DNA of 64,000 nucleotides, taken from positions 186,001 to 250,000 of the forward strand of contig WPDH01000028.1 of NCBI GenBank assembly GCA_019137255.1, in the 5' to 3' direction. A program made the position numbers and the translations under genes. This document shows, one piece after another, positions 1 through 12,800 of this stretch; the first letter of the stretch is position 1, and the number at the start of each line of letters is the position of its first letter. Below the pieces are notes generated by a model. It was not told the DNA's origin, ran no database searches, and saw only the letters and a list, made by a program, of their open reading frames with translations. Source of the DNA: Corinectria fuckeliana. Taxonomy: Eukaryota; Ascomycota; Sordariomycetes; Hypocreales; Nectriaceae.

Positions 1-3000
1 AAAGGCGACATCAATGGTTTTGGAGATCGTTCCTACACAGCAGGGGCCGTCAGCAAGAAGCTCTGAAAGACGACAAAAAGCTTGAAGGGGACTCGCGGAT
101 GATTATGCTGCTCTGGGGATGTTGAGATTTTCCGAGGCAGCGGAGGTACGCCCACATCTTGCTGGCCGTCTCACAGAACGCGCTGTGCAGAGACGTCAGG
201 ACAGTACGGGTTGAGTTGTGCGCCGTGTCGAAGAACATGAGGTGTGACTGGATCTTGAACGCGTCTACAGTCCCTTCCTGTTAGCCGTCTGAGTCGTCCT
301 GCCGGGACACTACGGGCTGTGCGACTCACTGAGGACCTTGCGCTGGAAGTTTTGGCCAGGGACGCGGCCGAAGTCGACGGTGAGCGAAGCTGCTATGTCT
401 GTTTTGTCGTCAGGACGGTGGAGCTCGACGGAACCGCTGGGCAACGTCGCGAGCACTTACCAACACCCACATCCCTCTGACGGTCTTTGGTTATGTCAAG
501 GGTCTGGCTGTCAATGAGGAGCCCGCAGTAGGGAAAACCACGTCCTTGATCCATCTTGTGGACGTCCCCGCCGCTGCACCACATGTCAAAGTTGGCCAGC
601 GTCTTTTTCAGGTTGACTACGACCCCGTACTCGGGGACGCCCTTGTGCATCGTTTCCACGAATCTAGTGGCCTTGTCTCTATCGAGCGTGATGAGAAGAA
701 AGTCGTCGATGAGCCTCAACAGCAGCGTGTCCGGTCCAGCTAAGAAGCCAAGGTGCTTCCTCTCTAGATCGGCATAAAAGTAGTTGCATAGGAACGACGA
801 CAAGACGGATCCTTGAGGGATTCCCATCTTCTGCCTGTAGTACTTCTTGCCCACTTTGACGAGATTCTGCTCCACGTGCTGTTTCAGTAGGCCCAGAAGC
901 TCTTGGATGCCGTGTGTCTTCTGGACAGCGCTATCCACAAAGATTGTGTTCTTTTTTTGGCCTGCCAGGTCTGTCTCGAGTCGCTCCGAGAAGCCCGACG
1001 ATTCACCCTCCGGCAATGCCGTTGAGTGCCACCGACGGATCGTCTTGGTCGTGGCTCTGTCTCCCTGAAGCTCAGCTCGCTCACCGGGCTTCACCTCGAC
1101 GTGCTTCGTGATGGTGTACTTGTCCTGGCTGGGGACTGACCCCATCAGGTTGATGACTGCGGCTTGTGGGATTGTGTCGAAGGCGGCCTGGACGTCCACC
1201 TTTGCAAAATATAACCTGCCGTGGTTGGGGCCTAGCCTCTCCTTGAATTCTTTCAGACGGGAGTACACGTCACTGACGGAGAACATGGTCGAGCCCAATT
1301 TCGAGGGGTTGAGTGTCTAGACGTGTCAGCGTGAATCCTCGGGACTTGGATTCACATGACTTGCCTTTTCAAGCTTCAGAAGCGTATGGACTGGCCCGAG
1401 TATGGAGTTAATGCTAGGGCCAAGGACTTTGGCTGTTCCTCGCGCCAGAGCTCTTCGTCTTAGGTTCATGATGGGTCGCAATTTGTCGCCCTTTGGCAGC
1501 AGACGGATCTGGCTGAAACCGAGCTGCCTTGATTGTAGTACTCGCAGGGCGTCGTCTAGCTTGACTTCCTCAAACATGCTCTCCTTGAGTCTGGCCATTG
1601 ACGGTTCTGCAATATACTTCCAGACTTCGTGGCGAAAATAAAAAACCTGGTATCGGTGAGAACTGGACTCTGTAACGTAGAAGTTGCTGCGAATCAGGGG
1701 TATCAGAAGAGAGTCAAAGATGTAATATAAAAACTCGTAGAAAATTTCATGTCGTTTAGCAGTGTCGGTTCTGCTTGGCTTCTGGGTCCCAAGGCTAGGA
1801 GGCTGAAGCCAAGAAATATCTGCGATCTGCATCATTCCATACTTGTTAGCAAGGCACGCTAAGGAATAGGTTCATATAAATACCTTCAAATCCTGGGAAA
1901 TCTCGTGCAGTGACATAGTCTCATAGCGCCTTAATTTGACGAAGTGGTCAATTTTCTGCATAATCACGGCCTTGTTGTGAACCTGCGTTTCAGCGTCCCC
2001 CAAAAACTGCTTCGGAATGATTTTGGACAGCACAGCTTGGCAAAATGCCGAGACCCGAGACAGTGGAGTTGCTATCTCAACTAGAGACTCGTATTTTGGC
2101 GAAGGGGACGTTTGAGTACTAGGTTGTGTTCTGCGGTGATGCTTCTTCGAAGCCCGTCGGCACTGCGATGCGGATGCAGTGGGTTGGGGTTGATTATCCG
2201 TGGAAGCCGAATCCTTCTTCAGGATCGGTCTTCGGCTCCGGCTCTGCAGATCAAAACTGCAAGGGCAATGGTGCCTGAGGAGCTCAATAAAGGAGCAACG
2301 AGCATGTCGAACTTGTAGTCGCTCTACAAGCTTTTCTGCATCACCGCGCAGTCTCTTTGGCAACTTGGGTAGTTTATGGGCTTCTTCATTAGGCTTGAGT
2401 GGGAAAACACGCGTGATTTCATCTTCCCTCAACGTGTAGTCCTGGAACCTTTGTGCCGTTTGAGAGGTATCGACCTGTGAACTGAAGACGTTGTGGAGTC
2501 CAAATTGGCGAGGAAACATGTACATCATAATCTTGATGGCATTTCGTCGCTGCTCCATGTCAGTTCTTGAATCACCTGTCTCGTCCTGAGGGCGAATAGG
2601 TTTTGGAGTGCGAGAGCATCGATTGAGAACGTCTGCTACTAGTCAGCAACAGTAGAAAGGATGGTATGAAATCAAGGCCACACAGTACGGATATGCTTGA
2701 ACCCTGGCTGAACCATTCCCCTGGCACTCAGAGATGGCTTTGCGTAGAATATTCTACTTCTCACCAACATGATTTCCGCTGGCTTTCGACACACAACCGG
2801 CTCTGCTGTACCCAAAGATCTGGCACTTCCAGGAAGGTCAAGCTCGGAAAGGGGAACGCCTGTAATGGTGAGTGAAAGGTCAAAGTAAAAAACCAGGGAC
2901 TGGGGACTGCCGAACCACTCAGCTGACGATAGTTGTGGAAGCCTGCTTGGATAGCCATATATATAGACCCGCCGATAAGAAGGTCGATCATCATTTTCTC

Positions 3001-3664
3001 GCCAGATTGACCGAGAAGCGCCAACAACTGCGGCCAAGGGGCCTGCCTGAGAGCCTTGACGTTGGAGTTCGGGTAGAGACTAAAGAGACCGGGAACCACG
3101 ACTCCTCCATGATCACCCGAAGCAGTACCTCTCCTGAAACCATCGCATAGCAAGTGACTAGGCCGCTTCCCCGCCTTCGATTCTCTCGAGAAAAGGAGCC
3201 AGATGACAAAGTCGACAATCTATCTTCATATTAGTCGAACGACGACGTACGCAAAAATGTTCACAAACCTCAGACTGGGAGTAAATTGATTTGGGAAGGC
3301 CATCGGATATGGTCACATTCGACTCGTCTCCCTTTTGGGAGAATGACAACCATTGCTCCCATGTTGTGTCTTGGTGGTCGGGTTGTTTCTGGCGAGTACA
3401 CACAAGCGAGGTATCCAGAAGATGCACCAACTGGGCTTCAATCTCGCCAATGTTTTCGTTCTGGCCTAAAGAAGCTATCTTCTTTCGCCGAAGACGGGAG
3501 CTGCCGGGAAGATTGGCGAGAATGTGTTCTCTCAGCGTAGTTACACCAGCATAGCAGCGTTCCAGCAGATCTCGTCGGACAGGCGTGTCGCTGTCAGATC
3601 TTCTTGGTCTTTTGCATTTCGACGCGTCATTTTCGTCGTTCTTGCGTTTTGACTTTACAGCCAT
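1..3664 (-). CDS. TERT: Telomerase reverse transcriptase, 3' end beyond the window
   Basis: This is the catalytic subunit of telomerase, which copies the telomerase RNA template onto chromosome ends in the nucleus. I assembled nine exons, all phase-consistent: 3664-3269, 3219-2916, 2859-2689, 2632-1884, 1826-1356, 1316-461, 398-330, 264-97 and 32-1, giving 1072 residues with the C-terminal end cut off. Visible domains in order are the TEN domain; the FYAKP and KHIHVLNR block; the RNA-binding domain with CP motif (ELLRHHCP) and T motif (SNFYVTES); RT motifs 1 (FYFRHEVW), 2 (LLPKGDKLRPIMNLRRR), A (KVDVQAAFD, Asp738), B' (GIPQGSVLS), C (LIDDFLL, Asp901 and Asp902) and D (NLKKT); then the thumb (HLMFFDTAHNS). 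All three catalytic aspartates are present, so the enzyme looks intact. The start is the only ATG before the basic N terminus. Intron 5 (1355-1317) is only 39 nt and intron 8 (96-33) is GC-AG; these two boundaries are the least certain. Confidence 0.95.
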
Positions 3665-4948
3665 ATCAACGAAAGTGTGAGCTGTGCATATGCCGCGACG
3701 TTTGCAGTGTTCACTCAGTATCAGTATCGTGTTGTCGTTGAGCTACTCGATTGCCACACGCGTTTTAGGTATCCACTAAGCAGTGGCTTAGCCGGGATGT
3801 GGCTGACAAGTCTCGGGGGCTTAGCCTGATCAGGTTAAGGGGCGGCGGCTTCAGGTCCAGCAAAGTGGCGCTACTTTTACTGTACATAGTCAAGTTCGCA
3901 ATCTGACGAGTCGGGGCGATCCATCTGCGGGCTATCTAAAAGCAGCTAAGCTAAGCGCAAGCTTCAATTTATTACATAGTAGCACGGCACCCAGCAGCAT
4001 CAGCGACAACAGTCGCAGCAATCAGAGCACAGAACGCGGAACGCAGAATACAGCACGCGGAGCACGGAGGGCAGCCGGCAGCAAGGTAACCTGGGCAAGT
4101 ATTAGTACATACGAGTAGACATCCGTGATGTGCTACCTACCTACTTAGATGGTATGATCGATTGAATTGGATGATTTACATGGGTCCCCGGATCTACAGC
4201 CACGGAGTCCGGAGTCTGGAGTATCGAGTATCGGCAGACAAGGGCACTTCAGAAGGATTTTCCCCCTTCATCTGCTCGGGGATACAGGGTGGTGGTTCTG
4301 GAGCAGAGGGAATTTTTCAGCTGCTCAGCGCAGGACACGACAAAGGCCCAACGCGCAGGACTAGGATCGGGGCATGTCGAAGGGCTCGCGGGCATCATGG
4401 ATCTTTATCGCCAGGGGTTATCAAGGCTTCCAAGGATGGACACGAGGCGACGGGGCCTAGCATGCAGGGATCCAGTGTCTCTGGAATACTATGTACTAAT
4501 ACTATGTATGTAGAAATTTGCTCCTTCGCAGCCGTTGCTACAGATGACGAGTTTCCCCCCACCATGGACGTGTAAAGGAGGAGGGGGGACCAATGCATAG
4601 TACGAAGTACTGTATATGTGTATTCGTAAGGTTACTCCGTCTGAGTTGAAGGTCGGAGGTCGGAGGTCGAAGGCTAGGAACACGAGGCAGAAAAGGGGGA
4701 GCACAGCAGGATGAGGACTTGCAGGTGCAGGTGGCCTGGGGTAACATCTGGAAGACGGCAATATTCATCATCCAGTACACAGCCAAAGAGACGGCGTTTT
4801 GAGAAGGCAAAGGGGGGCAGGTAGGTGCCTGAGGTGCGTAAATCGATTGATGTCTGGTCCCCGTCCCCATGTTCAGTGGATGATCGATAAGCGGCCGCTA
4901 GAGGAGGCCGCTTGAACCCCTGGAAGGCCACTTGACGGTGGACATGGA

Positions 4949-4998
4949 ACTCGAATGGGACTCGAATGGTACTCGAATGGGGCTCGAATGGGCTCGAC
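4949..4998. repeat. Short tandem repeat, unit about 11 bp (ACTCGAATGGG)
   Basis: Four to five adjacent copies of ACTCGAATGGG differ by single substitutions or one-base length changes and end in a decayed CTCGACTGGG unit. It lies in non-coding DNA. Confidence 0.8.
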
Positions 4999-5296
4999 TG
5001 GGCTGGGCTTAATGATCGCCGGGCCGCACACGACCACACGAGACAGGTTCATGAGGATGAGGCGAGCGGCGAGGCCCTGAGTGTATGTACATAGTAAGAG
5101 GGATTGGATCGCTGCGGATATGAGGGAAAGCCCTGGGGAACCTGGAAAATAAACGTTTCCTCGCTACGGCCCAGCGGTTGGTTTCTGAGGTGTGTTGGCC
5201 AATCGCGGTGTTTAAGACCACTGTCACAATCCAGCCGCTAAAACGCATGGCCAAGCCCTCCTTGTTGCGCTTTAGCCACAGGGCCTGGGGCGCTGT

Positions 5297-5320
5297 CCAG
5301 GGGCAGGTCTCTGCCCCTGG
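5297..5320. repeat. Perfect inverted repeat with 9-bp arms
   Basis: The arms CCAGGGGCA and TGCCCCTGG pair perfectly around a six-base loop. No T tract follows, and it is not next to a recognised gene end, so a function cannot be assigned. Confidence 0.75.
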
Positions 5321-6735
5321 GAGGATGGTGAACCCTAGGTATCTAGATAGGTAGACAGGCAGTAGGCAACAAACGCGCCAAATCATGGAACCCAGAGGGC
5401 CAGAGGAGGCTGCTGCAGGGCGGGCGCTGGTCTCGGACGGGCTCCAGTCTTCTGAATGCCACCAAACAGGAGTAACGGGCGACCACACAAGGTGCAGCCA
5501 CCCACACACATCGCACAGCGCCTTACCCAGCTTGGTACCTCATGTAACTGCGTACCCGGTCTCGCGGTGCCTTTGCTTCAGGTACAGGACATGAGAGCAC
5601 ATCATCTTAACGTTTAATAAGTCGAATATGCGTGGTGAGATATATCTGTGCAGTTAGGTTACGTCTGTCTGTCTCACGGACATATATTATCTCACGAATT
5701 GCTGGTCTCCAACGCCACTAAAAGCCTACAGGGCCCCAGATAGACCACAACGCTACAATACCACTGAAGGAGGGCCAGCCAAGGCCGCCACGGGGTTCCG
5801 ATCCACCAAGTACCTACCTGCCTGCAGCCCGGCCGGGAGCATTTTGATTGTCGGTTGATTGTTCCATGGTTGCATTCGTGCCACTTTGTGCTTCGCCTGT
5901 GTGCCTGGACAGATGTACCTCGCCGAGTCCTCCGCACACACAGGAGCTCGAGTGAGTGGCGGGCAATTTGGGCAGGTACGGTACCTGAGGACGAGCAATG
6001 GATGGAACTTGAGAAGAGACGGGATGGACAAATGCAGTAAGGCGCCCCGGCGTTTGCACCATTTCCACGTCGCACAGGGCCGCAGGCTCGCTGCACAAGC
6101 TCAGGGCAGTAAATTATGAGGCATGTGGATGGAACAGCTCAGTGGATGGAGGCCGGCCAGGCTGGAGCTCCGTCGCTCTCCCGGAAGCTGGACTGGAGCT
6201 GCCGTCAGGGTGCCTGTGTTGGGCCTGGTGCTTATGCTTGATTTACGCCTTTGCCTCCAGTATGCTATCCCATCCATTATCCACCTAGGTCTATCTACGA
6301 AGTAATGGATCCATTCTCACCTAGATAATTAGTGGCCATTTTCCTCCAACTGCAGGAACCTGCGTAACTTATCTGGTGCGGGATAGATGGATGCTTCCTA
6401 CCTGTAATTATTCGGCACTCCATCCATTGAACCCAGCCCGCAACAGCTTGCTTCCCTGTGCGGTGTGCTAGCATCTCCCCCGTTTCCCAGGCCCCAGCAG
6501 GGGGGAGCCGGCCCGCGGGAGACAGCCTGCCTACTAATTATTATAGTGCCTCCACTCACCTTTTTCCATCCCTCCCTCGGCCTTTCGTTTGGCTCCTCGA
6601 GTCCTTTGGTCCACAGAGGTCCCGTCCCCCGAACGAAGTACCTACTACTCCTGCTCCGTACCCATACTTACTTACCGTCCATCTCCGAGTCTGTCTGTCT
6701 GCCCAGCTCTCGCACCCACACTGGCAAACAGACAT

Positions 6736-6757
6736 ACACACACACACACACACACAC
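6736..6757. repeat. CA dinucleotide microsatellite
   Basis: An uninterrupted run of eleven AC units lies about 105 bp upstream of the DH-BAR start codon, probably within its 5' leader. Confidence 0.9.
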
Positions 6758-6863
6758 CATCGACTCCCACGCCAACCGCCAACGCATCGATGCTCGCTGC
6801 ATGGGTCTTTAGCCCCCCAACCAGTCGCTCCGCTCGACGAGCCTGACCGATGCTCAGGCCACC

Positions 6864-9800
6864 ATGGACAACCGCATGGACAACCGCATGGATATGGAAC
6901 TTCAGGCGGGCCTCCAAGCGGGCCTCCAGGACCACCACGACCACGACCATCACGCCGACTTCCAGGCCGCCGACTCGGGTCCAGCAAGAGCCCATATCGA
7001 GCGAAACCACCACAGCCTCCAGCTCCAGCACCACTCACATCACTTTCGCCTCTCGCATCCTCCCCCCGAGCCCTACGATCCCAATCACCATCACGACCGC
7101 ACGTACGATCACGACGTCGCCCACACCTACGAAACGCACCCTCAGCACGGCGCCCACCGGTCCCCCGTCCGTCATCACCACCACCACCCCGAGCTCCCCC
7201 GACCCGATCACCAGCTGCTCAATCTCTCGCTGCCCCAGCATCATCACCTCGAGTTCGACATCGACGACCCTGGCGCCCTTCTTCCGGCGACTTACGCCGC
7301 CGCCAACCTGGACTCCGTCTCCTCAAACGCCCATCATGCCTTTACCCCCGTGAATCCCGACGACTTCTACAAGAGCTACCGGGCCCTCCACCTCAACAGC
7401 AATCCAGACACCCTCCCCATGGCCGCCGCCTCCTCCCCGCGCCCTTCGCTGCGCTCAAACGGCGATGGCAGCACCCCCAAGCACCCCGTCATGTCCCCCC
7501 CGAACCGAGCCACGATGCGGTCCGCCTCGAACCCCGTCGACAGCAGACCTACCGCCGTGGGCTACAAGCCCGGCGGCTCCCACCCAAGCGTGAGCGACCT
7601 CAAGAAGCGCTTCGACCAGAACGGCGCTAGTGCTTCGTCCATCCCTCGTGCTCCTGTGCCGTTGGGTGCTGCAGCAAGGTCTAGGCGAGATGCCGCTGCC
7701 AGCACACAGCCGCGAAACGGTGCAACGTCTTACTCAACCCTGCGAGGCCGCGCCGGCACGTCAAATCCTGCATCATCTTCATCCTCGTCGCCTCGTTCGC
7801 AGAGATCGAAATTTGTCGCCGAGGACCAAGTCTCGAGTAATTCTCAGTCCTTCGCCAGCCGCATCGGCAAACCTCGAAGTGCTGCTAGCGGAAAGCCAAA
7901 TGCATCCAAGTCAATGACCGGCCTCGCCCACAAGTCCCCACCTCAACCGGCGTCCTCCTCCCCCACCCCATCTCGCTCGCAGGGCTTGCTATTTGGCGAA
8001 GTTCTCCCCGAGCACCAGGATGCCTTGACCGCGGGATATGGAATCGAAGGCGCCCAGCCGCGCAGGACATCAGACTCTAGCATTTCCCACTCCTGGACCC
8101 ACCAACGAAGTCTGTCTGACCCTGACCCCGATGTCGAACCTTCCTCTCCAGCCAGCTGGTACCGCAGCCTCAACGGCGACACTGTGGAGGAGCAGCCTCG
8201 TCAAGAGCCTATCCGAAAGGGTCACTCACGCTCGCAGAGTGATGTCCCCAGGTCGAACTCAGCACTGCCCGTCGCTCGCAAGCAACCTTCTTCTCGCAAA
8301 CCTCCCACCTCCAGCGGCTCATCCAAACTTCCGTTGTCCGTGAGGCAACTCGTCAGTCCGACTCCGAGCCAGTCTTCCACGCGGTCCAACTCCCCGTCTA
8401 CTCTCAAACGGCCACAAACGAACGGTCGCGCATCGAGGGCAGGCGCACAAACGACTCGAGCGAAAACACCAACGTCCCGAGCCAAGACACCAACGCAAAC
8501 CCCCGGTCGAAAACAAGCACCTCGCGCTCTGGTTACACCAACTAATAACACACGGCTTCAGGCCAACATAATCGCTCCCCTACCCAAACTTTCTCCCCCG
8601 CTGAGAAGCTCCCGTCCACGCCAACCAGTTTCTCTGGCCAGTACGGCGAGTTCTCGAATGAAGGCGGTAGAGAGGGCAAGGTCCCCCAATCCGCTCTCCC
8701 GGCCTCCATCCAGGATTGCGGAATCGACCACTCGACGGCGAAAGATCTCCGTCGGCCCCATTGACTTCGAGAAGCGACGCGAGGACATTCGGCTAGCGTA
8801 TAGTAAGTCTATCCGCGAAAGTCAGGCTGTCGAAGCACGGCAGAAGGCCGCGGATCGACGGCGCAAGGAGATGGAGGCGGCTGCAAAGGCCAAGGCTTCC
8901 GCTGCCGCCATTGCCACCGCTGCTAGCACTCCTGCGACACCGACTCCAGAACCAGTGACGGAGGAGGCATCAGATATTCCGCCCGTACCAGCCATTCCGG
9001 ATGTCGCAGCACATCTGGATGCTCTACATATCCATACCGATAACGGGGTTGAAAATGCGGTCGAGGAAACCGTGGATGCTCCTGAGGGGCAGCCGTCCCC
9101 CTTCATCGAAGACCCTTTGATGTCCCCTTCCGATATTGCTGCCGCTCTCCCGCCAGATGCCTTAATGATATTCATGGATCCGAATGCCGAGCCCGAACCT
9201 TCCATGTTGCCAGCTTCACACAATGTCGACTCTCCAACACTTGGCGTTCCTGGAAGCTTCCCTCCAATCAGCCCCCCGGCTACCGCGGAGGAGAGGCCTC
9301 AAACCGCAGTTTCGTTGGCATCAGAATCGACCGAGTTTGATGGTGAAGCTCAAACAACCCCGCCAGTGCAGGCCCAGTCGCCCCTAGAAGTCCCCATCAC
9401 TGTCGTCAACCCTCCGAGCCCGCGACCGTCAAGTCCACCCAACACCCGACTGGAGTACCAGTATCCATTCCAGGATGAGCCTGAGACTCCAGAGCTACGG
9501 GAAGCTAGCCAAGACATGACCCAAGAATCACATGTGCCTGACCCCCCACAGTCCACGGTCAAGTCGCCCGTGGTTCCCGGGGCATTCGACAACGAACTGG
9601 ATGTAGAACAGGAAGTCCAACATGAAGTTCAGCAGGAAGTTCTGTCACCTTTCGAAGCCACCATTACTATCTTGCCTCCACTGGATAACGCTGGACCAGA
9701 CGACATGGCCGAAGACACGATACCGTTCCCCCGCATTGAACCACCCAATTACGAGTCGGATTGCCAGTCGGGGTCAGATCATAATGTAGGCAGCGAGCAG

Positions 9801-12800
9801 CATCATCACCACTACGATGATGGCGAGGTTACCGACGCATGTACCGAAGAGACCGACGATCACCACATGGCAGAGGACTGTCAGTCAGAGTCACATTTCG
9901 ATGACCAAATCTCTTCACACAGGGCATCTACGTGCGAGTCAGATGCTGGCACAACATACGACGCGGAATACCCCACCTATGATCATCAACACCCAGACGC
10001 TACGAGGAGCCTCATGGTGCCGTCGATGTTGGGGGCTGATAGGACCAGTCAACATTCGACCTGGACGGATCTCTCAATCGAAAGCCCCGAAATTTCGGAT
10101 GCTGGGAGATCGCCCGCAGTACCAAGCTACGACGACGATGACGACGACGGTCCCGCTTCGCATGGCCATGTAACTATTTTTGAGACCAGGTCGATTCAAA
10201 GGGATAGCCGCCCCACGTCTCGACTTCAAGAACGACTCCAAGAACGACTGCAAGAAGGATACCAACCTAGCCAAACAGAAGTTCGTCCTTCAATGGACTC
10301 GGGCCGATCATCCTACCTCGGAATTCACTTGCCGGAGCTTGAAATCGGGGCTGGGTTTTCTATTCCTTATCTTTCTCAAAAGTCGAGGGAAACCGCAGCA
10401 CATGCCGCGACACCGAATCACGAACCGCCAGCGGTTCCAGCGCCTATATCTGATTCCGCGTGCAACTCCCAAAGAGCCTCGGCTGTCTTTTACGAACCTT
10501 CACAGAGCGGAAGCACATTCGTTGGCTCCGAACGTGGCTCTGAAGAGTACATGCACATGATGGCCACTCCGCAGTCAACAGACACCGCTTCTATGGCGAC
10601 ACAAGATAACTATTTCGCCGGTTCAGCAGCTGCAGAGAGCGATGCCAAGTTGGACGCTCAGACCAAGAACGGACCGACCGGAAAGGAGCGACACCGCCTC
10701 ATCCAGCGTCGTAACGTGATCAAGGAGCTTCTTGACACTGAGGCAGTCTTTGTAAGGGACATGAACATCGTCGAGGAAATCTACAAGGGAACCGCGGAGG
10801 CTTGCCCCAAGTTAGACGACAAAACCGTCAAGCTCATCTTCCGAAATACGGACGAGATCATCGATTTCCACACCTCTTTCCTGGCCCAGATCAAGGAAGC
10901 TGTCTCCAGCGTTTACGCGCTGCCAGGTCGACGTTCAGTCTTGTCAAGGGAGGGCTCATTCATTTCCGAGCCTAGTCCAGCTAATGCAGCCGATATTGAT
11001 GATTCAAAGGATCGGTGCACCGCAATTGGGCCTGTTTTCAAGAGCAACATGGAGAAAATGAAGCTAGCGCATGAGGGCTTCCTAAGGAATAGCGATCATG
11101 CAGCGAAGAGTCTCATCCAGATTCAGCAAGACCCCACTGTCCAAGTGTGGCTCAACGAGTGTAACGAGGTTGCAAAGGACTTGACGGCTGCGTGGGACCT
11201 GGATTCCCTGCTAATCAAGCCGATGCAGCGCATTACGAAGTACCCAAACCTCATCATCACCCTGTTACACCACACACCGCCAGATCATCCTGACCGAGAG
11301 GCCCTGATCGAAGCCAAGGACATTCTTGAAACAGCCATCATCGAGATCAACAAGACCAAGAAGAATTTCGAGCTCGTTGGTCAGATTGTTGGCAGGAAGC
11401 GAAAGGAGTCCGATGTCAAGGCTGGCTTCGCCCGGGCCTTTGGAAAGCGAGTCGACAAGCTCCAGGCTTCTGGCAACCGGCCTGCTGAGGACCCAGAATA
11501 TGCAAAGCTGAACGAGAGGTTTGGAGATGACTATCTACGATTGCAAGTTGTTCTCCGAGACGTGGAGTTCTATACCAGGCAGGTATCCGCATATGTCCAC
11601 GAGTTCCTCCAATATCAATCTTCGATTGAATTGGTCATGAGATTCCAACCTGGCAGCTATCCCGAATTGGAGTCCAAGTGGGTCCAGTTCAATATCTCTA
11701 TTAGGGATCTGGAGAATGTTGCCCTCGAGGACCACGTACGTTGGCCCAATCCCCAAGTCGTGTAAAAATACTGACTCATTTCTGCAGCTATCCCAAGTCC
11801 GAAAGCATGTCATTGAGCCCTTTGAACTAGTAATCAAAGCATACGGCAACCCCTCCCTGGCAATGAAGAAGCGACAAAAGCGTCGCGTGGATTACGAGAA
11901 ATACGAACAGCTAAAGCGTGGAGGCAAGAACCCAGATTCCAAGCTCAAGGAGCTGGTCGAGCAGTATGACGCCCTCAACGACACTCTCAAGAAGGAGCTT
12001 CCCAAGCTATCGGGCCTGACCGAGAAGATTGGCAATATCTGCCTCGGCAACTTTGTGAATATCCAGGTCAACTGGTATTCGATCTGGAAAGAGAAAATGA
12101 AGGCGGTTCTAGATGACTGTCCTGACGTGCCTGAGCTGAAGGAGATTGTGACTGTCTTCCAGCGGGATCATCCGTACGCGCAGGAGCAGTTCGCAAATAT
12201 AGGTATCCTGAACCCAGCGTACCGAGGGAGAGCGTCGCAGTCGACAACGCGTAGCACGGACGAGTCCTCGTCATTCAAGATGCGATCGCGGCCGTCAGAG
12301 AGCGACTCGCGCGGCAGGGACTCGCGCGGCGGAGGACTCTCAATCAACGGCGACCAGGCGCCGATGTTGCCCGCTCCAGACTTCAAGCGCCACAGCGGCT
12401 CATTCGCGATATCCCCGGCCAGCACTGGGGCAGGGACAATTCCCAGCCCGCACCACTATTACTCCCGGGACTTCTACGCAGGCATCGGCGGCCATCACCA
12501 GGGCGCAGTTTCGCCCTTGTCCCCAAATGTTCCGGAGAGCATGAGATCTATGGCTGCCTCGACGAGACCGAGCACAGGGCGAAGCTTTGATTCCGGTGTC
12601 ATTCCGAGACAGAGCACAGAGTCGGCCCCTCAACCACACATCCGGGATTCGAACACGTCATACAGCTCCATGACACCAGCCCAGGAGAGCAACCGCAGAT
12701 TCTCGGGCATATTCCACTCTGCGCTACCGTTACCAGACGGGCCGGAGGAGAGTCAGCGATCGTCGCGGGCGTCTTCTCGCGAGCGTGCACCAGCGACGGA

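Larger units (their letters stand above)
3665..6863. other. Intergenic region between TERT and the DH-BAR gene
   Basis: This 3.2-kb stretch separates two divergently transcribed genes, so it should hold both promoters. No reading frame in it has family resemblance or plausible splice structure. It holds an 11-12 bp tandem repeat near 4949-4998, a perfect GC-rich hairpin at 5297-5320, several TACCTACCTA words and a CA microsatellite just upstream of the DH-BAR start. Confidence 0.6.

Noticed and set aside
6458..7630. Open frame of 390 codons, Pro/Arg-rich, plus strand
   Set aside because: It overlaps the N terminus of the DH-BAR gene in another frame; low complexity, no domain.
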